Assembly: GCF_016097405.1 (NCBI RefSeq)
Contig: NZ_JAEHGD010000001.1
Location: 124,001 to 188,000 of the forward strand
Direction: 5' to 3'
DNA length: 64,000 nt
Origin: a methane-oxidizing endosymbiont of Gigantopelta aegis
Lineage (GTDB): Bacteria > Pseudomonadota > Gammaproteobacteria > Methylococcales > Methylomonadaceae
Shown one piece after another: positions 35,775 to 45,265 of the stretch. Positions within the stretch are counted from its first letter, which is position 1. The number at the start of each line of letters is the position of its first letter. The translations under genes were made by a program, and so were the position numbers. Under the pieces are notes generated by a model. The model was not told the origin of the DNA and made no database searches. It saw nothing but the letters and a program-made list of their open reading frames with translations.

Positions 35775-37004
35775 TTATCCGAAAAACCAGTAAGTGACCA
35801 GGATGGCGGCTAAAATACCGGCAAAATCAGCTATTATCCCACAAGCTGCCGCATGCCGGATATTTTTGACCCCAACGGCGCCAAAATAAACCGCCAGCAC
35901 ATAAAAGGTAGTTTCGGTACTGCCCTGAACGATGGCGGCCATGTGGCCTGCAAATGAGTCTGCGCCGTGTGTTTTCATGGTATCAATCATCATGGCACGG
36001 GCACCGCTGCCACTGAAGGGTTTCATCAACGCCGTCGGCAGGGCATCAATAAAACGGTCATCCATGCCTATAAATAGAACCAGATGACGAACACTCTGCT
36101 CAATCAAATGTAATGAGCCACTAGCGCGAAAAACGCCAATCGCAACCAACATGGCCACTAGATAAGGAATGATGGTAATGGCTGTGCTAAAGCCTTCTTT
36201 GGCGCCTTCGATAAACGCGTCATAAGCATTGACGCGCCGGTAAACGGCGCCCGCCAAGAACAATATGATCAATGAAAATAAAATAATATGACTGATAAGC
36301 GCGGATTGTTGCAGCATCTGTGTTTTAGTCAGTGTTGAAAAATAACCCAAGATCAGCGCAATAATCAGGGTGAAAAATGAAAAATAAGCCAAAATAACCT
36401 TATCCAGAAGATTTATTTTTTGTACGCGGGCAACGGCCAAAATGCCTGCCAGCGTTGACATATAGGTGGCAATCAGAATGGGAATAAAGACATCGGTCGG
36501 GTTGGTCGCACCTAATTCTGCCCGGTAGGTAAAAATAGTGATCGGGAACAGGGTGACGGCCGAGGTATTGATGACTAAAAACAAAATCTGGGCGTTGCTG
36601 GCTGTTTCTTTATTGGGATTTAAACTCTGTAAGGCTTGCATGGCTTTAATGCCGAGCGGCGTAGCGGCGTTATCTAGGCCTAAAGCATTGGCCGAAATAT
36701 TCATCACCATCGCGCCTAAGGCGGGGTGATTGGTCGGAACATCTGGCATTAGGCGTTGAAATAGGGGCGTCAAAAAGCGAGTCAATAAATGTATAAAGCC
36801 ACTACGTTCGGCGATTTTCATGAGGCCGAGCCATAACGATAGAACGCCGGTTAAGCCAAGAGAAATTTCAAAAGCAGTCTTAGACGATGAAAACAGTGCA
36901 GACATGATTTGGCTGAAAACATCTGTGTCGCCAAGCCATAAAAATTTATACAGCGCCGAAACAAAAGCAGTAAAGAAAAAAAACAGCCAGATGATGTTGA
37001 GCAC
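35775..37004 (-). CDS. Fused SpmA-SpmB-like membrane protein
   Basis: Two nucleoside-recognition (Gate) domains are joined in one polypeptide of 409 aa: SpmA-like helices first (GLTGVLSLWLGLMKIAERSG, NPKLMSANALGLDNAATPLG-type region), then an SpmB-like half (AFIEGAKEGFSTAITIIPYLVAML, GSTETTFYVLAVYFGAVG). About ten membrane helices are visible. Bacillus SpmA and SpmB affect spore core dehydration; in Gram-negative bacteria the fusion is of unknown role and is a candidate transporter. It ends six bases before mtaB. Confidence 0.84.
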   Translation of the reverse strand: MLNIIWLFFFFTAFVSALYKFLWLGDTDVFSQIMSALFSSSKTAFEISLGLTGVLSLWLGLMKIAERSGFIHLLTRFLTPLFQRLMPDVPTNHPALGAMVMNISANALGLDNAATPLGIKAMQALQSLNPNKETASNAQILFLVINTSAVTLFPITIFTYRAELGATNPTDVFIPILIATYMSTLAGILAVARVQKINLLDKVILAYFSFFTLIIALILGYFSTLTKTQMLQQSALISHIILFSLIILFLAGAVYRRVNAYDAFIEGAKEGFSTAITIIPYLVAMLVAIGVFRASGSLHLIEQSVRHLVLFIGMDDRFIDALPTALMKPFSGSGARAMMIDTMKTHGADSFAGHMAAIVQGSTETTFYVLAVYFGAVGVKNIRHAAACGIIADFAGILAAILVTYWFFG

Positions 37005-37070
37005 GGAAAGCAGCTAAAGAGAATAAAAGCCTCATTTTATCGGGCTAGACAGTTTTTGTCTGGTTAGTAG

Positions 37071-37103
37071 GCAAAAAAAAGCTGTATCAACTGATACAGC
37101 TTT
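37071..37103 (-). terminator. Minus-strand terminator-like hairpin without an upstream gene
   Basis: AAAGCTGTATCA (37078-37089) pairs perfectly with TGATACAGCTTT (37092-37103) around a two-base centre. On the minus strand the stem is followed by a U8 run. No leftward gene lies to its right before proA. Confidence 0.58.
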
Positions 37104-37139
37104 AAGTGGATTGCTACATCACTAACGTGGGAGAAAAAC

Positions 37140-37175
37140 ATGAAATACTCAATGTTTGGTCTCAAGTATGGCTGA
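37140..37175 (+). CDS. Possible leader peptide, 11 codons
   Basis: An ATG with GGGAG six bases upstream opens MKYSMFGLKYG and then a TGA. The site is well placed, but the peptide matches no known leader and no attenuator is evident before proA about 170 bp downstream. It is short enough to be chance. Confidence 0.3.
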   Translation: MKYSMFGLKYG

Positions 37176-37344
37176 GTTACGCGGAAAAACTTTGAGTTAC
37201 CTCACAAAAATGCCAATAGTTGTTATCAGGGAAAGTTTATGTGTCTTGAAAGTGAGGGCGATGCTGTTGTGATAGTGTGCTGAAATAGATTGATAAGGGA
37301 TAGAGCAGGTATAATATAGGGATTTTTCAATCAAGCTGGGGCGG

Positions 37345-38604
37345 ATGATGAATATTGAAACATATATGGAGCAATTAGGGCGTAATGCGCGTCAGGCCAG
37401 TCGAGAAATGAGCCGGGCAGAGACCGGTCGGAAAAATCAGGCACTGATTAATATAGCCGAAGCATTACAGGCCAATCGTGAAACATTGCAGGCTGAGAAC
37501 CGGAAAGACCTTGAAAATGGGAAAAAAAATGGTTTGGATAGCGCCTTATTAGATCGCCTAGCGCTTAAGGATGCAACCATCGATAGTATGATTGACGGCT
37601 TGAAACAGGTGGCGGCCTTAGCTGACCCTGTCGGCAGCATTACCGATTTGAATTATCGTCCCAGCGGGATTCAGGTTGGACAAATGCGGGTTCCATTGGG
37701 TGTTATTGGTATTATTTACGAATCGCGGCCTAATGTGACTGTCGATGCTGCCGCCTTATGTCTGAAATCGGGTAACAGCTGTATTTTACGGGGTGGCTCT
37801 GAAGCGATACATTCGAATCAGGCCATCGCAGCCTGTGTTACCGAAGGTTTGAAACAGGCCGGTTTGCCGGAAGCGGCGGTGCAGGTGGTTGAAACCACCG
37901 ACCGGGAAGCGGTGGGCGCATTGATTACGATGGATCAATATGTCGATGTCATCGTGCCACGCGGCGGTAAGGGCCTGATTGAACGGATTTCTCGTGACGC
38001 CACCATTGCCGTGATCAAGCATTTAGATGGTATTTGCCATGTGTACATTGATAATGATGCGGATATTGATAAGGCAATCAATATTGCATTGAATGCAAAA
38101 ACACACCGATATGGTGTTTGTAATGCGATGGAGACGCTGCTAGTGGCCGAAACCATTGCCGCCCGCGTTTTGCCATCACTTGCGCAGAAGTACCGGGAAA
38201 AAGGCGTCGAGCTTCGAGGCTGCCTTAAAACCTGTTCGTTAGTGCCTGATTGTATTAGAGCTACAGAAGAAGATTGGAAGACCGAATATCTGGCGCCGAT
38301 CTTGTCTATTCGGATTGTTTCAGGGATTGATGAAGCGATTGCACATATCAACCAATACAGTTCAGCGCACACCGAAAGCATTGTTACAGAAAATTATACG
38401 CTGGCGCGACGTTTTTTAAGGGAAGTCGATTCCAGTTCAGTTATGGTGAATGCGTCAACTCGTTTTGCCGATGGCTATGAATATGGCCTGGGGGCTGAAA
38501 TTGGTATTAGTACCGATAAACTTCATGCTCGGGGGCCGGTTGGGTTGAACGGGCTGACGACACTGAAATATGTGGTGTTGGGCGATGGTCATATTCGTCA
38601 ATAA
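37345..38604 (+). CDS. proA: Gamma-glutamyl phosphate reductase
   Basis: ProA reduces gamma-glutamyl phosphate to glutamate semialdehyde with NADPH in proline synthesis. The aldehyde-dehydrogenase fold is clear: [29 protein letters not shown] near residue 115, the catalytic cysteine in [11 protein letters not shown], and [33 protein letters not shown] at the end. Length is 419 aa. GGGGCGG precedes the ATG. The nadD ATG overlaps the proA stop. Confidence 0.96.
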   Translation: MMNIETYMEQLGRNARQASREMSRAETGRKNQALINIAEALQANRETLQAENRKDLENGKKNGLDSALLDRLALKDATIDSMIDGLKQVAALADPVGSITDLNYRPSGIQVGQMRVPLGVIGIIYESRPNVTVDAAALCLKSGNSCILRGGSEAIHSNQAIAACVTEGLKQAGLPEAAVQVVETTDREAVGALITMDQYVDVIVPRGGKGLIERISRDATIAVIKHLDGICHVYIDNDADIDKAINIALNAKTHRYGVCNAMETLLVAETIAARVLPSLAQKYREKGVELRGCLKTCSLVPDCIRATEEDWKTEYLAPILSIRIVSGIDEAIAHINQYSSAHTESIVTENYTLARRFLREVDSSSVMVNASTRFADGYEYGLGAEIGISTDKLHARGPVGLNGLTTLKYVVLGDGHIRQ

Positions 38605-39233
38605 TGTTGGGCGTTTACGGGGGAACCTTTAATCCGGTTCATTATGGACATTTGCGAACGGCGTTTGAGGTCAAGGAATTTTTTCGATTGCATGAAATTC
38701 GCTTGATTCCGTGCCGTATTCCCGCCCATCGCGAAGCGCCTGCCGTGTCCGCCGAGCTTCGCTTGCAATTGCTGCAGTTGGCGATAGCCGGGTTACAGGG
38801 ATGGATTGCCGATCGCAGGGAGATCGATCGGCCAGGCCCTTCGTATATGGTGGATACACTGGCTTCGTTACATGATGAATTTCCAGAACAATCCATCGTT
38901 CTTTTTATGGGGGCGGATGCCTTTGAAGGGATTGAAACCTGGCATCGATGGGCAGATTTATTCTTGTTTGCGCATGTCGTTGTCATGACCCGGCCGGGTT
39001 ACAAAACAGGAATGCTATCGTCAAAATTGGCATCTAAAATAACTGATGATGCCGATCGGCTGCGATGCACGAGAGGTGGCACGCTCTATTTTCACGATGT
39101 TACGCCACTTGCGATATCATCATCAAAAATTCGCCGCCTGATTGCGGCAGGGTGTGATCCAAAATTTCTAATGCCGGATGCAGTGATCCAGGCAATTTAT
39201 CAACATAATCTTTATCAACAGACAGGTCCTTGA
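38604..39233 (+). CDS. nadD: Nicotinate-nucleotide adenylyltransferase
   Basis: NadD adenylates nicotinate mononucleotide in NAD synthesis. The nucleotidyltransferase motif GGTFNPVHYGHLRTAFE is at the N-terminus, and SSSKIRRLI near the end is the second substrate-binding signature. Length is 209 aa. It overlaps proA by one base and touches rsfS, as in many gammaproteobacteria. Confidence 0.94.
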   Translation: MLGVYGGTFNPVHYGHLRTAFEVKEFFRLHEIRLIPCRIPAHREAPAVSAELRLQLLQLAIAGLQGWIADRREIDRPGPSYMVDTLASLHDEFPEQSIVLFMGADAFEGIETWHRWADLFLFAHVVVMTRPGYKTGMLSSKLASKITDDADRLRCTRGGTLYFHDVTPLAISSSKIRRLIAAGCDPKFLMPDAVIQAIYQHNLYQQTGP

Positions 39234-39590
39234 ATGCAAGCCGAACAATTATTGAAAACCGTTACCGATGTGATTGACGAACATAAAGGAGAAAATATTA
39301 CCACTCTCGATGTGCGTGATAAAACCACGGTAACCGATTACATGGTCATCGTGACTGCAACATCAGAGCGCCATGCTCGTGCGTTATGTAGTTATGTTTC
39401 TGAAAAAGTGAAAAAACTAGGTATCAGCCATCCTGGCTTCGAAGGAGAGCAGGGTTCAGACTGGGTGTTGCTGGATTTGGGTGATGTTATTCTGCATGTG
39501 ATGACAGCGCAGGCGCGGGAGTTTTATCAATTAGAGAAACTTTGGCGTATGGATGCTAGTCAGGATGATGAGAGTGCGGTGAATCGGTAA
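39234..39590 (+). CDS. rsfS: Ribosome silencing factor RsfS
   Basis: RsfS binds ribosomal protein L14 and stops subunit joining during starvation. The 118-residue protein shows the Iojap fold: KGENITTLDVRDKTTVTDYMVIVTATSERHARAL, then EGEQGSDWVLLDLGDVILHVM. The ATG directly follows the nadD stop, so proA, nadD and rsfS form one transcription unit. Confidence 0.95.
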   Translation: MQAEQLLKTVTDVIDEHKGENITTLDVRDKTTVTDYMVIVTATSERHARALCSYVSEKVKKLGISHPGFEGEQGSDWVLLDLGDVILHVMTAQAREFYQLEKLWRMDASQDDESAVNR

Positions 39591-39710
39591 GCTGTCGTTT
39601 CGTATTTCTGCCTCAGCCTGGTTTGAATGGTAAGAGGGCTGATTTTTGTTTAATAGCTTAAGATAAATGCAGGTCGGCCGATTAAGACAGTATTGAAACA
39701 GGAGCCGATA

Positions 39711-40385
39711 ATGAAGCAAATCAGCATACTTTTAGGGTTGTTACTGGTCATGTTTGTCTTGCCGGCCTGTACGGGGATGAATAAACAGGCGCAGTCAGAC
39801 GTTATTTTGACGGCGAGTAGTCAAGCACAGATACAGTCTGTGGCCGGGTTGACAGCATTGCAACGGCGTTATAAAGCCGAGCAGACAGCTGCAATCGATG
39901 CGTATCGACAACTGGCGGCATTATTGTTTCAACAAACGTTGCCGGATGGCGCGCGTGTCGGTGAAAAAGTCGTACAAGATGAGTCATTTCGTTTTTATGT
40001 GGACAATTATTTGCGTGAAGCCAAAGTACAAAGAATGCATGATAAGCATTTTGCCCGTGTCAATTTGCATTTAACACTGGCTGATCGTTTTAGGCAGTGC
40101 ATGGAAAACCCACTTACGGTACAGCACTGTTTGTCGGAAGACAATAAGCTGTTATTCAGTCGCATTGGTTACCGGCAGGCGACGAAAAAAAGTGTTAATT
40201 TAAACTGTATGTCGGCCGATTGTCGTGGCCAATTCTCCATTGCCGGCTTCAGTCGGGAAAAACATGTCGTCGACAGAGCGTTATTGCAAGCCGGTTTGTA
40301 TGATAGTGAATGGTTGTTAAATACGTCGGCTAAAATTGCTATGCGCTATTTTTTATTGACTGAGTTTCCACCTACACATAGATGA
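39711..40385 (+). CDS. FlgP-like / LPP20-type lipoprotein
   Basis: The start with CAGGAG eight bases upstream gives a signal peptide MKQISILLGLLLVMFVLPAC with lipobox LPAC. The mature 206 residues include AEQTAAIDAYRQLAALLF, the LPP20/FlgP-type helix. In Vibrio, FlgP and FlgT are outer-membrane lipoproteins or periplasmic rings around the flagellar base. The next gene, coupled by an ATGA overlap, is FlgT-like, which strengthens the call. The assignment rests on context and a short motif. Confidence 0.55.
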   Translation: MKQISILLGLLLVMFVLPACTGMNKQAQSDVILTASSQAQIQSVAGLTALQRRYKAEQTAAIDAYRQLAALLFQQTLPDGARVGEKVVQDESFRFYVDNYLREAKVQRMHDKHFARVNLHLTLADRFRQCMENPLTVQHCLSEDNKLLFSRIGYRQATKKSVNLNCMSADCRGQFSIAGFSREKHVVDRALLQAGLYDSEWLLNTSAKIAMRYFLLTEFPPTHR

Positions 40386-41554
40386 TGACTGTAACACGAT
40401 TAATTTTTTTGAGTGTTATCGCCTTGATGATACAAGCTTGTGCAACAACACCGGCTAACAAGCATACGAATGAAACTGCCCCGGAGGTTATTAGTAGCCA
40501 AGGTCAGGCGGAAATTCAACAGGGCGCTGTCATCGAAGCTCGCCTGAAGGCGATTCAACAGGCGATTCGGCAAGCGGCAAAAACTGCTGGCAGGCATTCG
40601 TCAAGGGATTTGATCGCTAATACAAAGGTCGTCGATGAATGGCGCGAAAATAACCACTATTTTGTACAGATTGTCGCCGTTGTCGGGCAGCAGGAAGGGT
40701 GTCAAGCGAGCTATAAAAAAAGAATTGTTGCAACTGCATTCCCGATTGTAACGACAGGCCAGATCAGCGGTAATGAATCACAGGATTTATATGGCGGTAT
40801 TCCGCGCGAAATCATGAATCAGCTAATGGAGACTGGGGATTTTATCGGTCGAAATCAAACTCGAACAGTTTTATATGCCCGGCCTGATTTAGCACCCGAG
40901 ATTATTTCCACTAGTCAATACGGCAATAATACGATTCAACAATTAGCCCGACAAAATAACAGTCAGTTTGTTTTATCCGGTGTGATTCGTGATTTTGAAG
41001 TGGAATCAACAGATTATATTCGTGGTGCGGGTCTGTTGGCACAGGCTAAATCGGTCTTACGCGATGTTATCGTTCGGCGTGGTATCACTCTGGATGTTTA
41101 TGTTCATGATGGCTTGAGTGGCGCCTTGTTATTTCAGCATCGCTATTCAGACTCTATTCTGGGGGATGTGTGGATTCCTGTTGGCTACTCCGTTGGCAGC
41201 GCACGGTTTAAATCGACACCGGCGGGGGACAAAATTTCCCGTATCATCAAAATGGCAACACAAGATATTCATCGGGTTTTCAGTTGTTATCCATTCACCA
41301 CACGCATCGTAAAAATCAATGATAACGGGCTTGTCATTGCCGCCGGGGCGCAGGATAAATTAAAAGTCGGTGATAAGTTTGTGGTTTATGGTAATAGTCG
41401 TAATCTGTATGGCTTAGGGAATAGTCAGGGTAATAAACAGGCCATCGGTTTATTGATACTTGATGCGGTCAATGTTCAGTTTTCAACAGGACATTTGGAA
41501 GTGCCAACCAATATTCGTAAAATCAAGGTGGGCGACTGGGTCAAAAGCTGGTAA
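40382..41554 (+). CDS. FlgT-like envelope protein
   Basis: A lipoprotein-type signal (IALMIQAC) precedes a long mixed alpha/beta protein (390 aa). The order resembles Vibrio FlgT: an N-terminal domain with AVIEARLKAIQQAIRQAA, a middle part built like TolB/CsgG-related domains (QFVLSGVIRDFEVES, GITLDVYVHDGLSGALLFQHRYS), and a C-terminal SH3-like fold (AAGAQDKLKVGDKFVVYG). FlgT forms the H-ring of the polar flagellar motor. The companion FlgP-like gene overlaps its start. The call is probable, not certain. Confidence 0.65.
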   Translation: MMTVTRLIFLSVIALMIQACATTPANKHTNETAPEVISSQGQAEIQQGAVIEARLKAIQQAIRQAAKTAGRHSSRDLIANTKVVDEWRENNHYFVQIVAVVGQQEGCQASYKKRIVATAFPIVTTGQISGNESQDLYGGIPREIMNQLMETGDFIGRNQTRTVLYARPDLAPEIISTSQYGNNTIQQLARQNNSQFVLSGVIRDFEVESTDYIRGAGLLAQAKSVLRDVIVRRGITLDVYVHDGLSGALLFQHRYSDSILGDVWIPVGYSVGSARFKSTPAGDKISRIIKMATQDIHRVFSCYPFTTRIVKINDNGLVIAAGAQDKLKVGDKFVVYGNSRNLYGLGNSQGNKQAIGLLILDAVNVQFSTGHLEVPTNIRKIKVGDWVKSW

Positions 41555-41563
41555 TCAGCGGCT

Positions 41564-42796
41564 TTATTGATAAATGGGTAAGGCTTCGATGCGTCGGTCG
41601 ATAATGCTTATCATTTTTTTATACGCCGGACTGTTCACAGAGCCAAATCGCGTTGTGAATTCCCATAGTGTCAGATTTTCTGGTAAGTACTTAATATCGG
41701 GCATGAAGGCACGGTAATCCTTGATATTATGCATGGCTTTCTGAATTTTGCGCGCCATTTTGGGAGATTCTGTTGCTGTTTGGCCTAATTTAAGGCCAGC
41801 GCGGTCGGCCGCTAAATCGGTAAAACTGAAGCCGCTAGATGTTTTTAAGTCGGCCAGTTCTTTATCTTGTCCCAGCATTTCCGTCAAGCTCACAACGCCG
41901 GTAGCCGCTAATGCGGCAGAACCTGTGAAATGTTTAGCCAAATCAGTGCGGTGGTATAAATACACTGGATAATATTTCGAGGTTGATAGTTGGATCGGGA
42001 TAAAATTACGCAACTCTTTCTTATTGACATAACTGCTGGCCGCCAACAGTAAAGCCCGGTTTTCTTCAACAGCGTTACCTAATGTGGAGCGTTGATAAGC
42101 GGCTAGAAACAGGGGTTGCAGGATGTCTGCCAAGGACAGGCGTTTGACTGGGTCATGCTTGTCAATAACGTGGTTGATGATCTGCTGGTAAAACAGCAGG
42201 GATTGATTTTCGGTATTTTTGGCTTGCGTATTCGACGTTTTAAAATGGGTCAGATAGGTGACGGTCAGTCGTTTGGGTTGAATCTGGATAGCGCGAATAT
42301 GTTGGGCGGCAAGAATATAATATTGTTTTAAATCGGTATGTTGAATAACGCTTTCGATGATGTGGCCGGCAAACTCATCGGCGACCGCAATACGACCAAT
42401 CTGGAGCTGATCAATGGCTGGAAAGCCATTGATTTGATGAAGTTTGAAACGAATATTGATCACCGGGCCGAAAACGTTTTTAGGCAAAAACAGGCTGATT
42501 CGAAAATGCATGGCATTATCTGTGAGCGAGACCATCGCAGCACTTTTGATGAGATGGTTAAGCAGGTAATTGATCGCAATATTCAAATCCTGCTCGCTTA
42601 ACTGCAGCGTATGAATTGGTTTTTGACTGTTGCCACTAAAATTGAGTATTTGTTTGGCGCGGGCGATATGTTGTTGGTCGAGAGGTTGCAGGTGAGTGAC
42701 TGCCGGGCGTTGTTCAATCGCAAAAAACAGCACGACCGCCAGTAAAATGGGCGGTAGTGTAATAATGATAAAGAGTAGCCTGACGCCGTTTAGCAT
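41564..42796 (-). CDS. Conserved hypothetical membrane-anchored protein, 410 aa
   Basis: One N-terminal membrane helix (LLFIIITLPPILLAVVLFFA) anchors a large, probably periplasmic domain. The first half resembles a lipid-binding or scaffold fold with many beta strands. The second half has a conserved-looking segment with HRTDLAKHFTGSAALAATG, then SSGFSFTDLAADRAGLKLGQ, which I have the impression recurs in uncharacterised gammaproteobacterial proteins. No function is recognised. It starts exactly one base before the ppx stop codon region ends, so the two genes abut and are co-transcribed. Confidence 0.7.
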   Translation of the reverse strand: MLNGVRLLFIIITLPPILLAVVLFFAIEQRPAVTHLQPLDQQHIARAKQILNFSGNSQKPIHTLQLSEQDLNIAINYLLNHLIKSAAMVSLTDNAMHFRISLFLPKNVFGPVINIRFKLHQINGFPAIDQLQIGRIAVADEFAGHIIESVIQHTDLKQYYILAAQHIRAIQIQPKRLTVTYLTHFKTSNTQAKNTENQSLLFYQQIINHVIDKHDPVKRLSLADILQPLFLAAYQRSTLGNAVEENRALLLAASSYVNKKELRNFIPIQLSTSKYYPVYLYHRTDLAKHFTGSAALAATGVVSLTEMLGQDKELADLKTSSGFSFTDLAADRAGLKLGQTATESPKMARKIQKAMHNIKDYRAFMPDIKYLPENLTLWEFTTRFGSVNSPAYKKMISIIDRRIEALPIYQ

Positions 42797-44296
42797 TTAG
42801 ATGAAATTGAGGTGAAAATTGGCGTCATCCAAATAGCGTGCTTCCTGTTCTAGGTCGGCTCGGGTTAATGGCGCTTGTTCCAGCCAATGATCTGAAAAGT
42901 TCAGATAAATATGCTTTTTTTCCAGTTTAAAATTAAATTCAGGTCGCTGGCTATAACGGTTTCGATGCAGCAAAACGGCCAGTCGCAAAATAATCGTCAT
43001 CAAAATGCCTTTTCGATCCCAGGGGCTGTGTAACTTTTTAAATCGCGATTTGGCAAAGCGCTTACGGTGCGTTTTGATCATTGCCGCCAGCAGAGCCTGG
43101 TCTTGACGGGAAAACCCGGCAAGATCGCCATTTTCAATGATATAGGCGCTATGTTTGTGATAGCCGCTGTGTGCAATGCTTTGACCGATTTCATGCAGTT
43201 CGGCGGCCCAGTGTAAAAATTGCCGGGCTTCTGCATTTTGATATAGGGCTGAATCGCAGGGCAGTTGATTGAGCATATAGTCGATCGTTTGCTTTAGGTT
43301 TTCAGCATGGTGCTGGTCGACGTGGTAATACTCGGCAACGGTGCGGCTGGTTTCGGAGCGGATGTCATGGTTGTAAAGGCGGCCTAACAGGTCATGAATC
43401 AGGCCTTCCCGTAAGGCGCCATCAGAAACTGTCATTTGCTCAATATTGAGCATTTGAAAAGTGGCGTAAACAATAGCGACAGCCCCGACAAAGACAGGGC
43501 GGCGTTCATCACTGAGCTCGGGTAATGGAACGTCATCAATATGCTCATATTGGAATAAGGTTTCGACCAGTTTTTCAAGTCCATCCCAGGTAATGCCGTT
43601 ATTGCTCCAACCTGCGGCATGCAGGACATTGCGTATTGCTTTCAGGCTGCCAGAAGCACCAATCGCTTCATCCCATTGGCTGTGGTTAAATTTCTGTTGA
43701 AAAGGTTCCAGCCGTTGTTCGGCCAGTAATACAGCACTTTTAAAGCGTTTTTTTGACAGTTTACCGTGTTTGAAAAAGCGCTTGCTGAAGGTTACGCAAC
43801 CCATGTGCAGACTTTCTTTATCCAGTGGCACATCATTTTGACCAATAATATATTCGGTGCTGCCACCACCGATATCCATTACCAGACGCTTGTTGGCATG
43901 GCTGCCTAAACTGTTGGCGACACCTTGATAAATCAGTCGAGCTTCTTCAATACCGGAAATAATATGGATAGGGTGCCTTAAGGCTTTTTCAGCGCTGACA
44001 ATGAACTGGCGTGCATTTTTGGCCGTTCTGAGCGTATTGGTGCCAACGATGCTAACACGATCGGGGGGGAAGTTCCGAATGCGTTGACCAAAGCGCTCAA
44101 GACATTCGAGTGCACGTTTTTGTACGACTGGGTCAAGATAACCATCTTCATCGAGTCCTTCGGCCAGCCGCACCATTTCCTTTAAGCGGTCGATTGTTTG
44201 CAATTTGCCATCGGTGAGGTTGCAAATAATCATATGAAAACTATTTGAGCCGAGGTCGATGGCGGCTACGTTAGTGGGCTGTAAATTGTCAGACAC
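42797..44296 (-). CDS. ppx: Exopolyphosphatase (Ppx/GppA family)
   Basis: Ppx removes terminal phosphates from polyphosphate, and GppA relatives act on pppGpp. The ASKHA signatures are present: AIDLGSNSFHMIICN at the N-terminus, then VMDIGGGSTEYIIG near residue 140, and a C-terminal HD-like helical region (HWAAELHEIGQSIAHSGYHKHSAY). Length is 499 aa. Ppx is preferred over GppA by overall length, but the substrate cannot be settled from sequence. It is divergent from the ABC ATPase gene. Confidence 0.9.
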   Translation of the reverse strand: MSDNLQPTNVAAIDLGSNSFHMIICNLTDGKLQTIDRLKEMVRLAEGLDEDGYLDPVVQKRALECLERFGQRIRNFPPDRVSIVGTNTLRTAKNARQFIVSAEKALRHPIHIISGIEEARLIYQGVANSLGSHANKRLVMDIGGGSTEYIIGQNDVPLDKESLHMGCVTFSKRFFKHGKLSKKRFKSAVLLAEQRLEPFQQKFNHSQWDEAIGASGSLKAIRNVLHAAGWSNNGITWDGLEKLVETLFQYEHIDDVPLPELSDERRPVFVGAVAIVYATFQMLNIEQMTVSDGALREGLIHDLLGRLYNHDIRSETSRTVAEYYHVDQHHAENLKQTIDYMLNQLPCDSALYQNAEARQFLHWAAELHEIGQSIAHSGYHKHSAYIIENGDLAGFSRQDQALLAAMIKTHRKRFAKSRFKKLHSPWDRKGILMTIILRLAVLLHRNRYSQRPEFNFKLEKKHIYLNFSDHWLEQAPLTRADLEQEARYLDDANFHLNFI

Positions 44297-44461
44297 GGTA
44301 AGTCCTGTATTTAGTGAAAATCAATAAAATCTGATAAAATTACTAAGTTTTATTCCGCTGAATAGGTGTATGGTATTGATATATTTATGACAACCGTATT
44401 TTAGCGGTTTAATTTGAATGGTAAACAGTTTTTATGGGGTACAACGGTTGTTCACAATAAA

Positions 44462-45265
44462 ATGACAGCATTATTGATTGAAAATTTGAAAAAAACCTAT
44501 AAAAACGGTTTTGAGGCATTAAAAGGCATTGATCTTTCTGTCAAACAAGGCGATTTCTTTGCTCTTCTAGGCCCTAATGGGGCAGGTAAATCAACGACCA
44601 TTGGGATTGTCAGCTCTATGGTGACGAAAAGCAGTGGTCGAGTCAAAATTTTTGAATATGATTTAGATAAACAAACCAATCAGGCTAAAAACTGTATTGG
44701 CCTGGTACCACAGGAAATTAATTTCAATCAGTTTGAAACGGTGCGAAATATTGTCATCAATCAGGCTGGCTATCACGGCATTCCACGAAAAGAGGCCAAA
44801 ATTCGTGCTGATCGCTGTTTAAGGCAAATGGACTTATGGGATAAGCGTGATACTGTTTCCAGGCGGCTTTCCGGTGGCATGAAACGGCGGGTCATGATTG
44901 CCCGCGCCTTGGTACACGAACCCAGGTTGTTGATTTTAGATGAGCCGACCGCGGGTGTTGATATTGAAATTCGTCATGCCATGTGGGAGATGATGCGAGA
45001 GGTTAACCAACAGGGCACCACAATTATTCTGACGACACATTACCTGGAAGAGGCCGAAAGCTTGTGCCGTAATATCGCCATTATCAATCACGGTAAGATT
45101 GTCGAGAATTCCGATATGCTGTCTTTGTTGGACAGAATTGACAAAGAGTACTTTGTTTTAAATTTAAGCAAACCGCTGGAAACATTACCGGATATTGCGG
45201 ATTTTTCAATGGAATTGACAGGGCCGCGCAGGGCAATCGGGTTTAAAAAAGGGTTGAAATTATAA
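44462..45265 (+). pseudogene. ABC exporter ATPase (YadG-like), 3' end replaced by an insertion element
   Basis: The start with MTALLIENLKKTYKNGFEAL at the N-terminus is chosen over an ATG 48 bp upstream. Walker A (GPNGAGKST), the signature LSGGMKRR, Walker B (LLILDEPTAGVD) and the switch His (TTHYLEEAE) are all intact. After about residue 256 the frame enters the insertion element and ends with eleven foreign residues (RAIGFKKGLKL). The original C-terminus survives at 46434-46582. Removing the element and one target copy restores a 301-residue protein. The nucleotide-binding core is complete, so the truncated form might retain activity; the permease gene downstream is probably affected. Confidence 0.9.
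45219..45228. repeat. Target-site duplication, left copy
   Basis: CAGGGCCGCG here is repeated exactly at 46434-46443, flanking the insertion element. The 10-bp length fits ISAs1-family elements. Confidence 0.88.

Larger units (their letters stand above)
37005..37344. other. 340-bp gene-free region between spmAB and proA
   Basis: It holds a minus-strand terminator-like hairpin, a small ORF with a good Shine-Dalgarno sequence, the GTTACGCGGAAAA string and a plausible TATAAT near 37313 before proA. No larger gene is seen. Confidence 0.7.

Noticed and set aside
37345-37500. Attenuation control of proA by the 11-codon ORF
   Set aside because: The peptide has no proline or glutamate codons and no alternative hairpin pair was found after it.
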